From the NCBI RefSeq assembly GCF_010550605.1, contig NZ_JAAGNI010000276.1:1-41752 (forward strand): 41,752 nucleotides of DNA, written 5' to 3'. The translations under genes were made by a program, and so were the position numbers. The number at the start of each line of letters is the position of its first letter. Position 1 is the stretch's first letter. Below are positions 15,646 through 23,677 of the stretch, piece after piece. The notes below the pieces were generated by a model. That model made no database searches and had not been told where the DNA came from. It saw nothing but the letters and a program-made list of their open reading frames with translations. Source of the DNA: Streptomyces sp. SID9727. GTDB lineage: Bacteria > Actinomycetota > Actinomycetes > Streptomycetales > Streptomycetaceae.

Positions 15646-15879
15646 TCAGACGCGGTCCACGATGCCCACCTTCCCCTCCGCGCGGGCGCAGTGCCCGCCG
15701 CAGAACCAGTGCCCGTCGACCTCGACGCCCTGGCCGATGACCTGGACCCGGCAGTGCTCGCAGATGGGCGCCATGCGGTGGATGGCGCAGGCGAAGCAGT
15801 CGAAGACATGCACCGCGCCCTGCGCGTGCACCTCGAAGGACATCCCGTAGTCGTTTCCGCAGACCTCACAACGTGCCAT
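15646..15879 (-). CDS. Small cysteine-rich zinc-binding protein
   Basis: A 77-residue protein starting MARCEVCGNDYGMSFEVHAQ. Cysteine and histidine pairs are arranged as CEVC at 4-7, CFAC at about 28-31, H34, CEHC at about 40-43, and CGGHC near 60-64, enough for two or more zinc sites. The N-terminal C-x-x-C-G-N-x-Y resembles small bacterial metallothionein-like or zinc-ribbon proteins. It stands between the SURF1 gene and the exonuclease gene on the same strand, with short gaps. Function unknown; a zinc-storage or adaptor role would fit. Confidence 0.85.
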   Translation of the reverse strand: MARCEVCGNDYGMSFEVHAQGAVHVFDCFACAIHRMAPICEHCRVQVIGQGVEVDGHWFCGGHCARAEGKVGIVDRV

Positions 15880-15942
15880 GCGCCACAGGGTGGGACGCGG
15901 AAGCGGCGACGGGCGGCCGGCGGGCGGCGAGTCGCCCCCGGT

Positions 15943-16944
15943 TCACTCCGATGACGGCGTGGGCGCCGGCACCTTCGCGACGGCCGGGGCGACGTCGCGC
16001 AGGAGGTGCGTGAAGGCGCTCTCGTCGAGGACCGGGGTGCCGTACGCCTTCGCCTTCACCGTCTTCGACGTCGCCGAGTCCGGGTCGTTGGTGACGAGCA
16101 GGCTGGTCAGCCGGGAGACGCTGGTCGCCACGTGCAGCCCGGCCTCCACCGCGCGGTCCTCCAGCAGTTCGCGGTCGATCGAGGTGTCCCCGGAGAACGC
16201 CACCCGCATGCCCTGCATGAGTGGTTTGTCCTTCTCGTACCGTCCCGGGTTCGGGTACGGGCAGGCCGGTCGCTTCCGCGAGGCACGCCAGGTCGTGTGT
16301 CCCCCGTACGAGGGAGAGGAGCCGGACCGCGGGGTCACCGGCGAGTGCGACCACTCGGTCAGCGGCCGGCACTCCAGCAGCGGCAGCCGCACCCCGTCGC
16401 GCGCCGCCGCGTGCAGGCTCGGACGGAACGCCTCCGCCAGCACCCGCGCGTCGTCCAGCGCGTGGTGCGCGCGCTGCTGGACCACGCCGAAGTGCTCCGC
16501 GAGGGACGCCAGCTTGTGGTTGGCCAGCGGCAGCCGGAGCTCCTTGGCCAGCGCGATGGTGCACAGCCGCTGCCGGACCGGCGCGGTGACCGAGGCGCGC
16601 GCGTACTCCCGCGCCAGCATCGACCAGTCGAAGGCGGCGTTGTGCGCCACGAGCACCCGGTCCGCGAGCCGTTCGGACAGCTCGGCGGCGATCTCCGGGA
16701 AGAGCGGCGCCCCCTCCAGCACGTCGCTCGTCAGCCCGTGGATCCAGACCGGCCCCGGATCGCGCTCCGGATTGACCAGCGTGTACCAGTGGTCCTCGAC
16801 GTCGCCGCGCGCGTCCAGGCGGTAGACGGCAGCGGACACTATCCGGTCGTCCCGGGCGAGTCCGGTGGTCTCCACGTCGACGACCGCGTACCCCTGCGGG
16901 TAGGCGGCCGGCCATGGTGCTGCGGTCTGCGGGTCGTCGAGCAT
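15943..16944 (-). CDS. DEDDh 3'-5' exonuclease fused to a BRCT domain
   Basis: A 333-residue protein starting MLDDPQTAAPW. The exonuclease domain has Exo I VVDVETTGL (D23, E25), Exo II VAHNAAFDWSML and Exo III HHALDDARV, like DNA polymerase III epsilon. A variable linker with Cys/Pro (RPACPYPNPG) follows. A C-terminal BRCT domain (about 245-325) begins GMRVAFSGDTSIDRELLEDR. The fusion suggests proofreading or repair work targeted to broken DNA. A much longer frame extends upstream but lies antisense to the VIT gene. TATTCT lies 8 bases before this ATG, suggesting leaderless transcription. Confidence 0.9.
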   Translation of the reverse strand: MLDDPQTAAPWPAAYPQGYAVVDVETTGLARDDRIVSAAVYRLDARGDVEDHWYTLVNPERDPGPVWIHGLTSDVLEGAPLFPEIAAELSERLADRVLVAHNAAFDWSMLAREYARASVTAPVRQRLCTIALAKELRLPLANHKLASLAEHFGVVQQRAHHALDDARVLAEAFRPSLHAAARDGVRLPLLECRPLTEWSHSPVTPRSGSSPSYGGHTTWRASRKRPACPYPNPGRYEKDKPLMQGMRVAFSGDTSIDRELLEDRAVEAGLHVATSVSRLTSLLVTNDPDSATSKTVKAKAYGTPVLDESAFTHLLRDVAPAVAKVPAPTPSSE

Positions 16945-16952
16945 GGTCACAG

Positions 16953-16958
16953 AGAATA
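16953..16958 (-). promoter_or_regulatory. Probable leaderless -10 of the exonuclease gene
   Basis: TATTCT on the minus strand, 8 bases before the ATG at 16944, fits a -10 with transcription starting at the start codon. The -35 is weak. Confidence 0.4.
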
Positions 16959-17032
16959 CGGGCCGACTCGGACAGTCCCCTATTCGGTGCGCGTCCGTGC
17001 CCCGGGGCGCCGCGAGGTGAGACCATCCCGGG

Positions 17033-17746
17033 ATGACGCGACCGCCGGAGCACGACGAACCCCACGCCGCCGGCCTGGGCACCCGGCTCAACTGGCTGCG
17101 GGCCGCCGTGCTCGGGGCGAATGACGGCGTGGTGTCCACCGCCGGGCTCGTCGTCGGCGTCGCCGGAGCGACCGACGACCGGGGCGCCCTGCTGACGGCC
17201 GGGCTGGCCGGACTGCTCGCCGGGTCGCTCTCGATGGCGGCCGGGGAGTACGTCTCGGTGTCCACCCAGCGCGACTCGGAGAAGGCCGCGCTGGCCACCG
17301 AGAGGCGGGAGCTCCAGGAGACCCCGGAGGCGGAACTCGCCGAGCTGACCGGCTTGTTGGAGGGCAAGGGGCTGAGCCGTGACGTGGCCCGCGAGGCCGC
17401 CGTCCAGCTCACCGAGCGCGATGCGCTGCGCGCCCACGCGGAGGTCGAGCTGGGCATCGACCCGGACGACCTCACCAACCCCTGGCACGCGGCGGGCGCC
17501 AGCTTCCTCGCGTTCACCGTCGGCGCGCTGCTGCCGTTGCTCGCGATCGTGCTGCCCCCGGCCACCGCCCGGGTCCCGGTCACCGTGCTCGCCGTCCTCG
17601 CGGTGCTGGCCGTGACGGGCTGGTGGAGCGCCCGCCTGGGCGAGGCGGCGGCGGGCCCGGCGGTGCTGCGGAACATGGGCGGGGGAGCGGTGGCCATGGC
17701 GGTGACGTATGCGGCGGGGCATCTGCTGGGGGCGGCGGGGGTCTGA
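17033..17746 (+). CDS. VIT1/CCC1-family transporter
   Basis: A 237-residue membrane protein of the VIT (vacuolar iron transporter) family, with about five helices. Seen are LRAAVLGANDGVVSTAGLVV at about 21-40, the family's SMAAGEYVSVSTQRDSEKA (about 66-84), a charged cytoplasmic stretch of Glu-rich helices (about 85-150) that binds metal in relatives, and hydrophobic helices at about 160-237. Bacterial members are thought to export Fe2+ or Mn2+. The start is ATG 17033. Its stop is 4 bases from the stop of the NACHT gene, with no room for a separate terminator. Confidence 0.92.
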   Translation: MTRPPEHDEPHAAGLGTRLNWLRAAVLGANDGVVSTAGLVVGVAGATDDRGALLTAGLAGLLAGSLSMAAGEYVSVSTQRDSEKAALATERRELQETPEAELAELTGLLEGKGLSRDVAREAAVQLTERDALRAHAEVELGIDPDDLTNPWHAAGASFLAFTVGALLPLLAIVLPPATARVPVTVLAVLAVLAVTGWWSARLGEAAAGPAVLRNMGGGAVAMAVTYAAGHLLGAAGV

Positions 17747-17750
17747 GTCT

Positions 17751-20700
17751 TCAGCGCATTCGGTTGATCCGTTCGGACGGGAAGAGTTCGGCGCCGACGA
17801 CCGGCGTGTCGCTGCCGAGCGTGATGGTCAGACCGTCGAGGCCGGCCAGCGGTGACAGGTCGTAGACCTCACCGTCGCCGAGGTCCTTCGGTAAGACGTA
17901 GAGCGAAAGCGTCTTCAGCCCAGGCAGGTCGATCAGCGGCTCCAGCCCTCGGGGCAGCCGGCAGTGGTAGAGATCGAGTGAGCCGAGGGAGGATGCGCCG
18001 CCCAGCGAGGCCAGGTCGAGGTCGTCCAGGTTTTGCAGGGTGAGCCGCCGGAGCTTCCGGATGGTTTCGGAGGCGGACAGATACCGGACCTGGGCCCGTC
18101 CGTCGATGCGGAGGCTCCTCAGCTCGGCCCACTGCTCGATTCCTTCCAGACTCAGCTCATTGGCTTGTCCGGTCATGGACAGGAACGTGAGACGGCGGGT
18201 CAGCGGCAGCTCGCCGACGCTTCCGACGGGGAAGCGGTGCGCCAGATGGACGTGCGACAGCTCGGTGAACGGCTCCAGTTGGCCGACCGGCAGGTCCGGA
18301 TGCAGTTGCACCAGTGACAGCCCGGTGAGGGCAGGAGAGTGCAGAGGGCTCAGATCACGAACCCCGGGACACGTGCTGAACCCCACGTCCGTGAGCTCAC
18401 GCAACTCGGCCAGCGGTGAGAGGTCGGCCAGCTCCTTGTTGTCGAGGACGAAGAGCCGCGCCATGTCTGGGCGGGAAGCCAGTGCGGACAGGTCCGGGTG
18501 CGCCCCCTGCAACCGGATCGCGCGAGCGTGGGGGACATGGCTGAGCGCCACCAGCTGCTCCGGCGTGGTCGCGGCAAGGTAGGGGCCGTTCGCATCCCAT
18601 GACCGCGCCGCCAGGATCTCCCGGGCGTACGCAACGGTGTCGAAACAGCCCCACGCGTCGGACATCTGGGCCCGCACCCAGTCGCGCCCGTCCTCGCGAT
18701 ATCGCCGGATGACCTCATAAGCCGCATCCCCGCCCACCAGCCCCGCCGTCATCACCACGTACCCCGCCGCATCGCTGGCCAGCGCCTCCTCCGGCCCCGG
18801 CAGCAGCTCCAGCACCAGCTCCCCCACCGCCGCCAGCGCCTCCGCCTCCTCCCGGCTGCGCGGCGGCAGCAGCGCCTCCGTCCGGTCGCGGATGTCGGCC
18901 CGCAACGCGGGCGCCAGCTCCGGTGCGTGCTCCGCGCTCGCCGCCACCAGGAGCACCAGGCGGTGGCGGTGCCGGGGTGCCCGGTCCGCGCGCCTCAGCA
19001 ACTGCCGCAGCAGCCGCTCCCGTTCGTCCGGCCGGGCGTGGCCCACCGCCATCTGGATCACGTCGTGCCACTGGTCGTCGTGCGCGTTCTTCACGAGCAC
19101 GCCCAGGTCGCGGGCCTCCACCGCGGCCTTGGCGCCCAGATAGTCCTGGAAGGTGCGGTGCACGAACCCGACCGCCCCTGGCGCGGGTTCGCGGAGCAGG
19201 CCGCTCCTGATGAGGAGGTGGGAGAAGACGTCCTCCGGGGTCGCCCGGATCTGGGACATCGCCGTCAGCCACTCGGTCACCAGCTCCAGGGCCTCGCCCC
19301 GGTCCGCCTCCGCCAGGCCGTTGCGGATCAGCCAGTAGGCCAGCCGCTGCAGCAGCGCGGTCTGCTCCTCCCGGGTCAGGTCGACCCCCTCCACGCCCGT
19401 GATCTCGCGCTCCGTGTCGCGGCGGACGAGGAGCATGTCCAGCGCGGCGTCGTACAGCTCCTTCCGGGCCCTCGGCAGCTGCATGCGCCGGTCGCGGTTG
19501 AGCGCGCACAGCAGGGCGCACATCAGCGGGTTGGTGGCCAGCCGGCCCAGATCGCGCCGGGTGACCACCGCCTGCCGCAGCGTCTCCTCGTACGTGTCCA
19601 GCCGGGCGCGCTCCCCGTCGGACGCGCACTCCAGGCGGGCGGCCCGGTGCCAGTGCTCGATGAAGGCGCGGATGTCCTTCCCGCGCATCGGCAGCAGCGA
19701 GTGCGCCTCGAAGCCGGAGCCGGACAGCCACCCGTCCGGCACCGCGGACGGCCGCGTCGTCACCACGTACCGGGAGCGGGGGTACGCGGTGATCAGGTCC
19801 TTCAGCCACCGCTCCGTGCGCTGCCGCAGGCGTGCCGGGACCTCGTCCACCCCGTCCACCAGGACCAGGCCACGCCCCTCCGACAGCAGCCGGTCCGCCC
19901 AGCCGGCGGGCGCCGCGCCGTGCAGCGGGACGCCCGCCGCGCGCAGGAAGTCCTCCGGGCCCGGAAGCCTCTCGTCCGAGGTGAACGCGCGCAGGCGCAG
20001 GACGAACGGCACGCAGCGGTTCCAGTCCGCCAGCTCGGCGCCGAACGACTGCCGGGCGGCGTTCACCGCGAGCCACTGCACCAGGGTGCTCTTGCCGGAC
20101 CCGGCCGGCCCCCGCAGCAGCAGCCGCTCGCTCCCCGCGAGGCACTGCTCCACCTTGACCGTCACCCGCTCCGGCCCGCCGGCCTCCCACCACTCCGGCC
20201 CGCTGTCCTGCGAGCTGACCGCCAGGCTGATGTAGGCCGTCTCCAGCGGCCAGTCACCGGCCGAGCGGCCCAGGGTCAGCCCGAACAGCTCCATCCGGCT
20301 GTGCGCCCGGGCCACGAAGGCGGCGTACCGCTCCTCGAACTCCAGGGCGGCGGCGTCCGGCGCCGGGCCGAGCCGTCGGCGTACGTCCTCCACCAGCTCC
20401 CGGGTGCGCTCCGTGGCGCGGGTCTGCTCGACCGCCGCGCGCGCCATGAACGACGGTTCGGCGGTCAGCTGTTCCACGACATGCGCGCAGCACCGGCCCA
20501 GCAGCTCCCCGTACAGGCTCCTCGCCCGCTCGGAGAGCCCCGGGTCCGGCGCCGGGAGCGCCGCCGCGAGCCGTGCCGGGTCGAGCCCCGCGGCGAACAG
20601 CCGGTCCGCCGTCACCCCGTCCCCGGCCGCGAAGGCGTCCCGTACCGCGTCCACGGCGGCCAGGCGCTCGTGCCCGGGCACATCGGCGTACGCGTCCGCC

Positions 20701-20870
20701 AGCCGCCCGCCCAGCACCTTCGCCAGCCGGTCCGGCTTCGCGGGGCGGGGGAGCGGGCGGACCGGGTCGGAGACGAGACCGGCGCCGGGCTTGGGTGCCA
20801 GCAGCGACCTGGCCACCGCACCGATCACCGTCGTCGCCAGCCTCAGTAACGCAACTTCCAGACCCTGCAC
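17751..20870 (-). CDS. NACHT-LRR protein (bacterial NLR, candidate antiphage protein)
   Basis: A 1039-residue STAND ATPase. Residues 1-200 are a helical N-terminal region with no nuclease or TIR motif, resembling the helical N-domain common on actinobacterial NACHT proteins; the first 25 residues are hydrophobic and could touch the membrane. The NACHT module has Walker A GPAGSGKST (254-262), Walker B LVLVDGVDEVP (about 336-345) and the sensor TTRPS (371-375). A helical region follows to about 770, then leucine-rich repeats (about 775-1030: LSPLAELRELTDV, SLRIDGRAQVRYL, SLGSLDLYHCRL). Bacterial NACHT proteins protect against phage, and eukaryotic NLRs share this layout. GTG 20868-20870 has GGAGGA upstream. 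The LRR part is less GC-rich than the rest. Confidence 0.88.
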   Translation of the reverse strand: MQGLEVALLRLATTVIGAVARSLLAPKPGAGLVSDPVRPLPRPAKPDRLAKVLGGRLADAYADVPGHERLAAVDAVRDAFAAGDGVTADRLFAAGLDPARLAAALPAPDPGLSERARSLYGELLGRCCAHVVEQLTAEPSFMARAAVEQTRATERTRELVEDVRRRLGPAPDAAALEFEERYAAFVARAHSRMELFGLTLGRSAGDWPLETAYISLAVSSQDSGPEWWEAGGPERVTVKVEQCLAGSERLLLRGPAGSGKSTLVQWLAVNAARQSFGAELADWNRCVPFVLRLRAFTSDERLPGPEDFLRAAGVPLHGAAPAGWADRLLSEGRGLVLVDGVDEVPARLRQRTERWLKDLITAYPRSRYVVTTRPSAVPDGWLSGSGFEAHSLLPMRGKDIRAFIEHWHRAARLECASDGERARLDTYEETLRQAVVTRRDLGRLATNPLMCALLCALNRDRRMQLPRARKELYDAALDMLLVRRDTEREITGVEGVDLTREEQTALLQRLAYWLIRNGLAEADRGEALELVTEWLTAMSQIRATPEDVFSHLLIRSGLLREPAPGAVGFVHRTFQDYLGAKAAVEARDLGVLVKNAHDDQWHDVIQMAVGHARPDERERLLRQLLRRADRAPRHRHRLVLLVAASAEHAPELAPALRADIRDRTEALLPPRSREEAEALAAVGELVLELLPGPEEALASDAAGYVVMTAGLVGGDAAYEVIRRYREDGRDWVRAQMSDAWGCFDTVAYAREILAARSWDANGPYLAATTPEQLVALSHVPHARAIRLQGAHPDLSALASRPDMARLFVLDNKELADLSPLAELRELTDVGFSTCPGVRDLSPLHSPALTGLSLVQLHPDLPVGQLEPFTELSHVHLAHRFPVGSVGELPLTRRLTFLSMTGQANELSLEGIEQWAELRSLRIDGRAQVRYLSASETIRKLRRLTLQNLDDLDLASLGGASSLGSLDLYHCRLPRGLEPLIDLPGLKTLSLYVLPKDLGDGEVYDLSPLAGLDGLTITLGSDTPVVGAELFPSERINRMR

Positions 20871-20962
20871 GGTAGTTCCTCCCCCAAGTCGCGCCGGTGC
20901 GGCGATCGTACGACGCCCGCCCTGTCGGAAGGTGCCAAAGAGTGCTGACAGCGGGTCTCACA

Positions 20963-20978
20963 TACTTGTTGGTAACAA
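20963..20978. promoter_or_regulatory. Inverted-repeat operator between the NACHT and sterol-desaturase genes
   Basis: TTGTT-GGT-AACAA (20966-20978) sits in an AT-rich patch of the 147-base divergent gap, about 40 bases before the desaturase ATG and 93 before the NACHT start. On the other strand it reads TTACCAACAAGTAT. A TetR-type repressor site is likely from its form; which gene it controls is open. Confidence 0.45.
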
Positions 20979-21017
20979 CATCTGGCCCCCGGCCGACCCC
21001 GGCCCTACCGTGCAGGC

Positions 21018-21911
21018 ATGCCGACGAACCTGCCCGATGTAGTGCTCTGGTCCATACCGGCCTTCGTCCTGCTCACCGTCCTGGAGATGGCGCTGCACCA
21101 CTTCCATCCCGACGAGGACGCCGCCGGCTACGAGGCGAAGGACGCCGCCACCAGCATCACCATGGGGCTGGGCAGCCTGGTCTTCGACCTGCTGTGGAAA
21201 GTGCCCATCGTCGCCGTCTACACCGCGGTGTACGAGCTGACGCCGCTGCGCGTCCCGGTCCTGTGGTGGACGGTCCTGCTGATGCTGCTCGCCCAGGACT
21301 TCTTCTACTACTGGTCCCACCGGGGCCACCACGTCATCCGCATCCTGTGGGCCTGCCACGTGGTCCACCACTCCAGCGAGAAGTTCAACCTCTCCACCGC
21401 GCTGCGCCAGCCCTGGACCTCGCTGACCTCGTGGCCGTTCTATCTGCCGCTCATCGCCTGCGGGGTGCACCCGGCGGCGCTCGCCTTCTGCTCCTCGGCC
21501 AATCTCGTCTACCAGTTCTGGGTGCACACCGAGCGGATCGACAAGCTGCCCCGGCCCTTCGAGTACGTGCTCAACACGCCCTCCCACCACCGGGTGCACC
21601 ACGCCTCGCAGGGCGGCTACCTCGACCGCAACTTCGGCGGCATCCTCATCGTGTGGGACCGCTGGTTCGGCTCGTTCGCCCAGGAGACGGTGCGGCCGGT
21701 CTACGGGCTCACCAAGAACATCCGCACGTACAACCCGCTGCGCGTCGCCACCCACGAGTACGCCGCCATCGCCCGGGACGTGCGCGCGGCGAGGGGCTGG
21801 GGCGAGCGGGCCGGGCGGATCTTCCGCGGCCCGGGCTGGCAGCCGGCCGGAGCCGCGCCCCGTACCGCGTCCGCCCCCGCCGCGGCCCCCGCCCCGGAGG
21901 GCACCGCGTGA
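21018..21911 (+). CDS. Sterol desaturase / fatty acid hydroxylase family membrane protein
   Basis: A 297-residue integral membrane di-iron enzyme. All three histidine clusters are present: HRGHH (101-105), HVVHH (114-118) and HHRVHH (190-195). Hydrophobic segments lie at about 8-26, 50-72, 80-100 and 135-165, and the C-terminus is an Ala/Pro tail. Members hydroxylate or desaturate lipids and carotenoids, and the family also contains alkylglycerol monooxygenase, which cleaves ether lipids. The next gene overlaps its stop and encodes a lysoplasmalogenase homologue, so ether-lipid breakdown is a fair guess. The start is ATG 21018. Confidence 0.9.
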   Translation: MPTNLPDVVLWSIPAFVLLTVLEMALHHFHPDEDAAGYEAKDAATSITMGLGSLVFDLLWKVPIVAVYTAVYELTPLRVPVLWWTVLLMLLAQDFFYYWSHRGHHVIRILWACHVVHHSSEKFNLSTALRQPWTSLTSWPFYLPLIACGVHPAALAFCSSANLVYQFWVHTERIDKLPRPFEYVLNTPSHHRVHHASQGGYLDRNFGGILIVWDRWFGSFAQETVRPVYGLTKNIRTYNPLRVATHEYAAIARDVRAARGWGERAGRIFRGPGWQPAGAAPRTASAPAAAPAPEGTA

Positions 21912-22567
21912 GCGGGCGGTACGCGAGGCCCCTGCTCGTCGCCTTCCTCGTCGCGTGCGCCGTCGACCTCGTCGGCGTACTCACCGGACCCGACTGGCTC
22001 CAGCTCGGCGCCAAGCCGCTCCTGATGCCGCTGCTCGCCGGATACGCCCTCGCCCGGCGCGGGCCCCGGCTGCTGATCGCGGCCCTGCTGTGCGGCTGGG
22101 CGGGCGATGTGCTCCTGCTGGCCGACTCCGACCTCGCCTTCCTCGTCGGGATGGCCGGGTTCGCCGCCGGGCACGTCTGCTACCTGGTGCTCTTCGGCCG
22201 GGCGCGCGGGGCACTGCTCCCGGCGCTCGCGTACGCCGTGGTGCTCACCGTGTTCGTCGCGCTCCTCTGGGACGGGCTGCCGGCCGGGCTGCGCGTCCCG
22301 ATGGCCGGCTACAGCCTGCTGCTGACCGCCATGGCGTACCGCTCCGGCGTCCTCGGCCGGTACGCGGCGGCCGGCGGGGCCCTCTTCCTGCTCTCCGACG
22401 CGCTCATCGCCACCGGCATCGCGGACTGGCCGCAGCTCCCGGCCCCCGGCTTCTGGGTGATGCTCACCTATGTCGCCGCGCAGCTCCTGCTCACCCTGGG
22501 TGTGCTCGCCCCGGCCCGGGAGGATGCCGGCCCGGGGGCGTACCGTGAAAGGAGTATCAGCATCTGA
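21908..22567 (+). CDS. Lysoplasmalogenase (YhhN/TMEM86 family)
   Basis: A 219-residue membrane protein from GTG 21908, which overlaps the preceding TGA (GTGA). About eight short helices cover the whole length. The family patterns KPLLMPLLAGYAL (about 36-48), GDVLLL, FLVGMAGFAAGHVCY and LFLLSDALIA are present, each carrying the conserved Asp/His/Ser residues. YhhN/TMEM86 enzymes hydrolyse the vinyl-ether bond of lysoplasmalogens. Coupling to a di-iron hydroxylase suggests joint action on ether or modified lipids. A zinc alcohol dehydrogenase gene follows after 21 bases. Confidence 0.9.
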   Translation: MSGRYARPLLVAFLVACAVDLVGVLTGPDWLQLGAKPLLMPLLAGYALARRGPRLLIAALLCGWAGDVLLLADSDLAFLVGMAGFAAGHVCYLVLFGRARGALLPALAYAVVLTVFVALLWDGLPAGLRVPMAGYSLLLTAMAYRSGVLGRYAAAGGALFLLSDALIATGIADWPQLPAPGFWVMLTYVAAQLLLTLGVLAPAREDAGPGAYRERSISI

Positions 22568-22588
22568 GATCAGCGAGGACCCCCACGC

Positions 22589-23632
22589 ATGCGCGCCACC
22601 GTTATCCACGCCCCCCACGACATCCGCGTGGAAGAGGTGCCCGACCCGGTGATCCAGCAGCCCACCGACGTGGTGCTGAGGGTCCTGCGGGCCTGCATCT
22701 GCGGCAGCGACCTGTGGGCCTACCGGGGTGAGTCCGCCCGGCAGCCCGGCCAGCGCATCGGCCACGAGTTCCTCGGGATCGTCGAGGAGGCCGGGGCCGG
22801 GGTGCGCGGCTTCGCCGTCGGGGACCTGGTCGTCGCGCCGTTCGTCTGGTCCGACGGCACCTGCGCGTACTGCGCCGAAGGGCTCACCACCTCCTGCCCG
22901 CAGGGCGGCTTCTGGGGCTCGGTGGGCTCCGACGGCGGGCAGGGCGAGGCCGTCCGCGTCCCGCACGCCGACGGCACCCTGGTCGCCCTGCCCGCCGCAG
23001 CGGCCTCCGACGACCGGCTGCTCACCGCGCTGCTGGCCCTCTCCGACGTGCTCGGCACCGGCCACCACGCGGCGGTCGGAGCGGGCGTACGGGCCGGCGC
23101 GACCGTCGCCGTCGTCGGGGACGGGGCGGTCGGGCTGTGCGGGGTGATGGCCGCCAAGCGGCTCGGCGCGGAGCGGATCATCGCGCTCGGCCGGCACACG
23201 GCGCGCACGGACATCGCCCGGGACTTCGGCGCCACCGACATCGTCGCCGAGCGTGGCGACGCGGCGGTCGCGGCCGTACGCGAGCTGCTCGGCGGCGAGG
23301 GCGCGCAGTGCGTGATCGAGGCCGTGGGCACCGAGCAGTCGATGCGCACCGCCGTCGGCATCACCCGGGACGGCGGGGCGATCGGCTACGTCGGCGTCCC
23401 GCACGGCAGCGGCACCGGGCTCGACCTCGGCGACATGTTCAACCGGAACATCGCCCTGCGCGGCGGCGTCGCCCCCGTGCGCACGTACATCCCGGAGCTG
23501 CTGCCCGACGTGCTGGACGGCACCATCGACCCCTCGCCCGTCTTCGACCTGTCCGTCGGGCTCGACGACGTGCCGGCCGGTTACAAGGCGATGGACGGGC
23601 GCACGGCGCTCAAGGTCCTCATCACGCCGTGA
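22589..23632 (+). CDS. Zinc-dependent alcohol dehydrogenase family protein
   Basis: A 347-residue medium-chain dehydrogenase. Catalytic zinc ligands are C38 (CGSD) and H59-E60 (GHEFLG). In the structural zinc loop the usual four cysteines become D89, C92, C95 and C103, so the first ligand is Asp. The Rossmann motif GDGAVGLCG (about 175-183) and a following GRH suggest a cofactor preference that cannot be settled here. It lies 21 bases after the lysoplasmalogenase gene and probably shares its transcript; it might oxidise an aldehyde or alcohol released from lipid, but that is inference. A bidirectional hairpin follows. Confidence 0.9.
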   Translation: MRATVIHAPHDIRVEEVPDPVIQQPTDVVLRVLRACICGSDLWAYRGESARQPGQRIGHEFLGIVEEAGAGVRGFAVGDLVVAPFVWSDGTCAYCAEGLTTSCPQGGFWGSVGSDGGQGEAVRVPHADGTLVALPAAAASDDRLLTALLALSDVLGTGHHAAVGAGVRAGATVAVVGDGAVGLCGVMAAKRLGAERIIALGRHTARTDIARDFGATDIVAERGDAAVAAVRELLGGEGAQCVIEAVGTEQSMRTAVGITRDGGAIGYVGVPHGSGTGLDLGDMFNRNIALRGGVAPVRTYIPELLPDVLDGTIDPSPVFDLSVGLDDVPAGYKAMDGRTALKVLITP

Positions 23633-23638
23633 TCCGGC

Positions 23639-23671
23639 GGTCCGGGGGCCGCCGCGCGCAGCCCCCGGACC
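23639..23671. terminator. Bidirectional hairpin between convergent genes
   Basis: GGTCCGGGGGC (23639-23649) pairs with GCCCCCGGACC (23661-23671), an 11-bp perfect stem. It lies between the stops of the dehydrogenase gene and the subtilisin gene. Confidence 0.85.
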
Positions 23672-23677
23672 CCGATG

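Noticed and set aside
18927..20849. 640-codon plus-strand ORF opposite the NACHT gene
   Set aside because: Composition is Arg/Gln/His-rich shadow sequence; the minus-strand protein has clear motifs.
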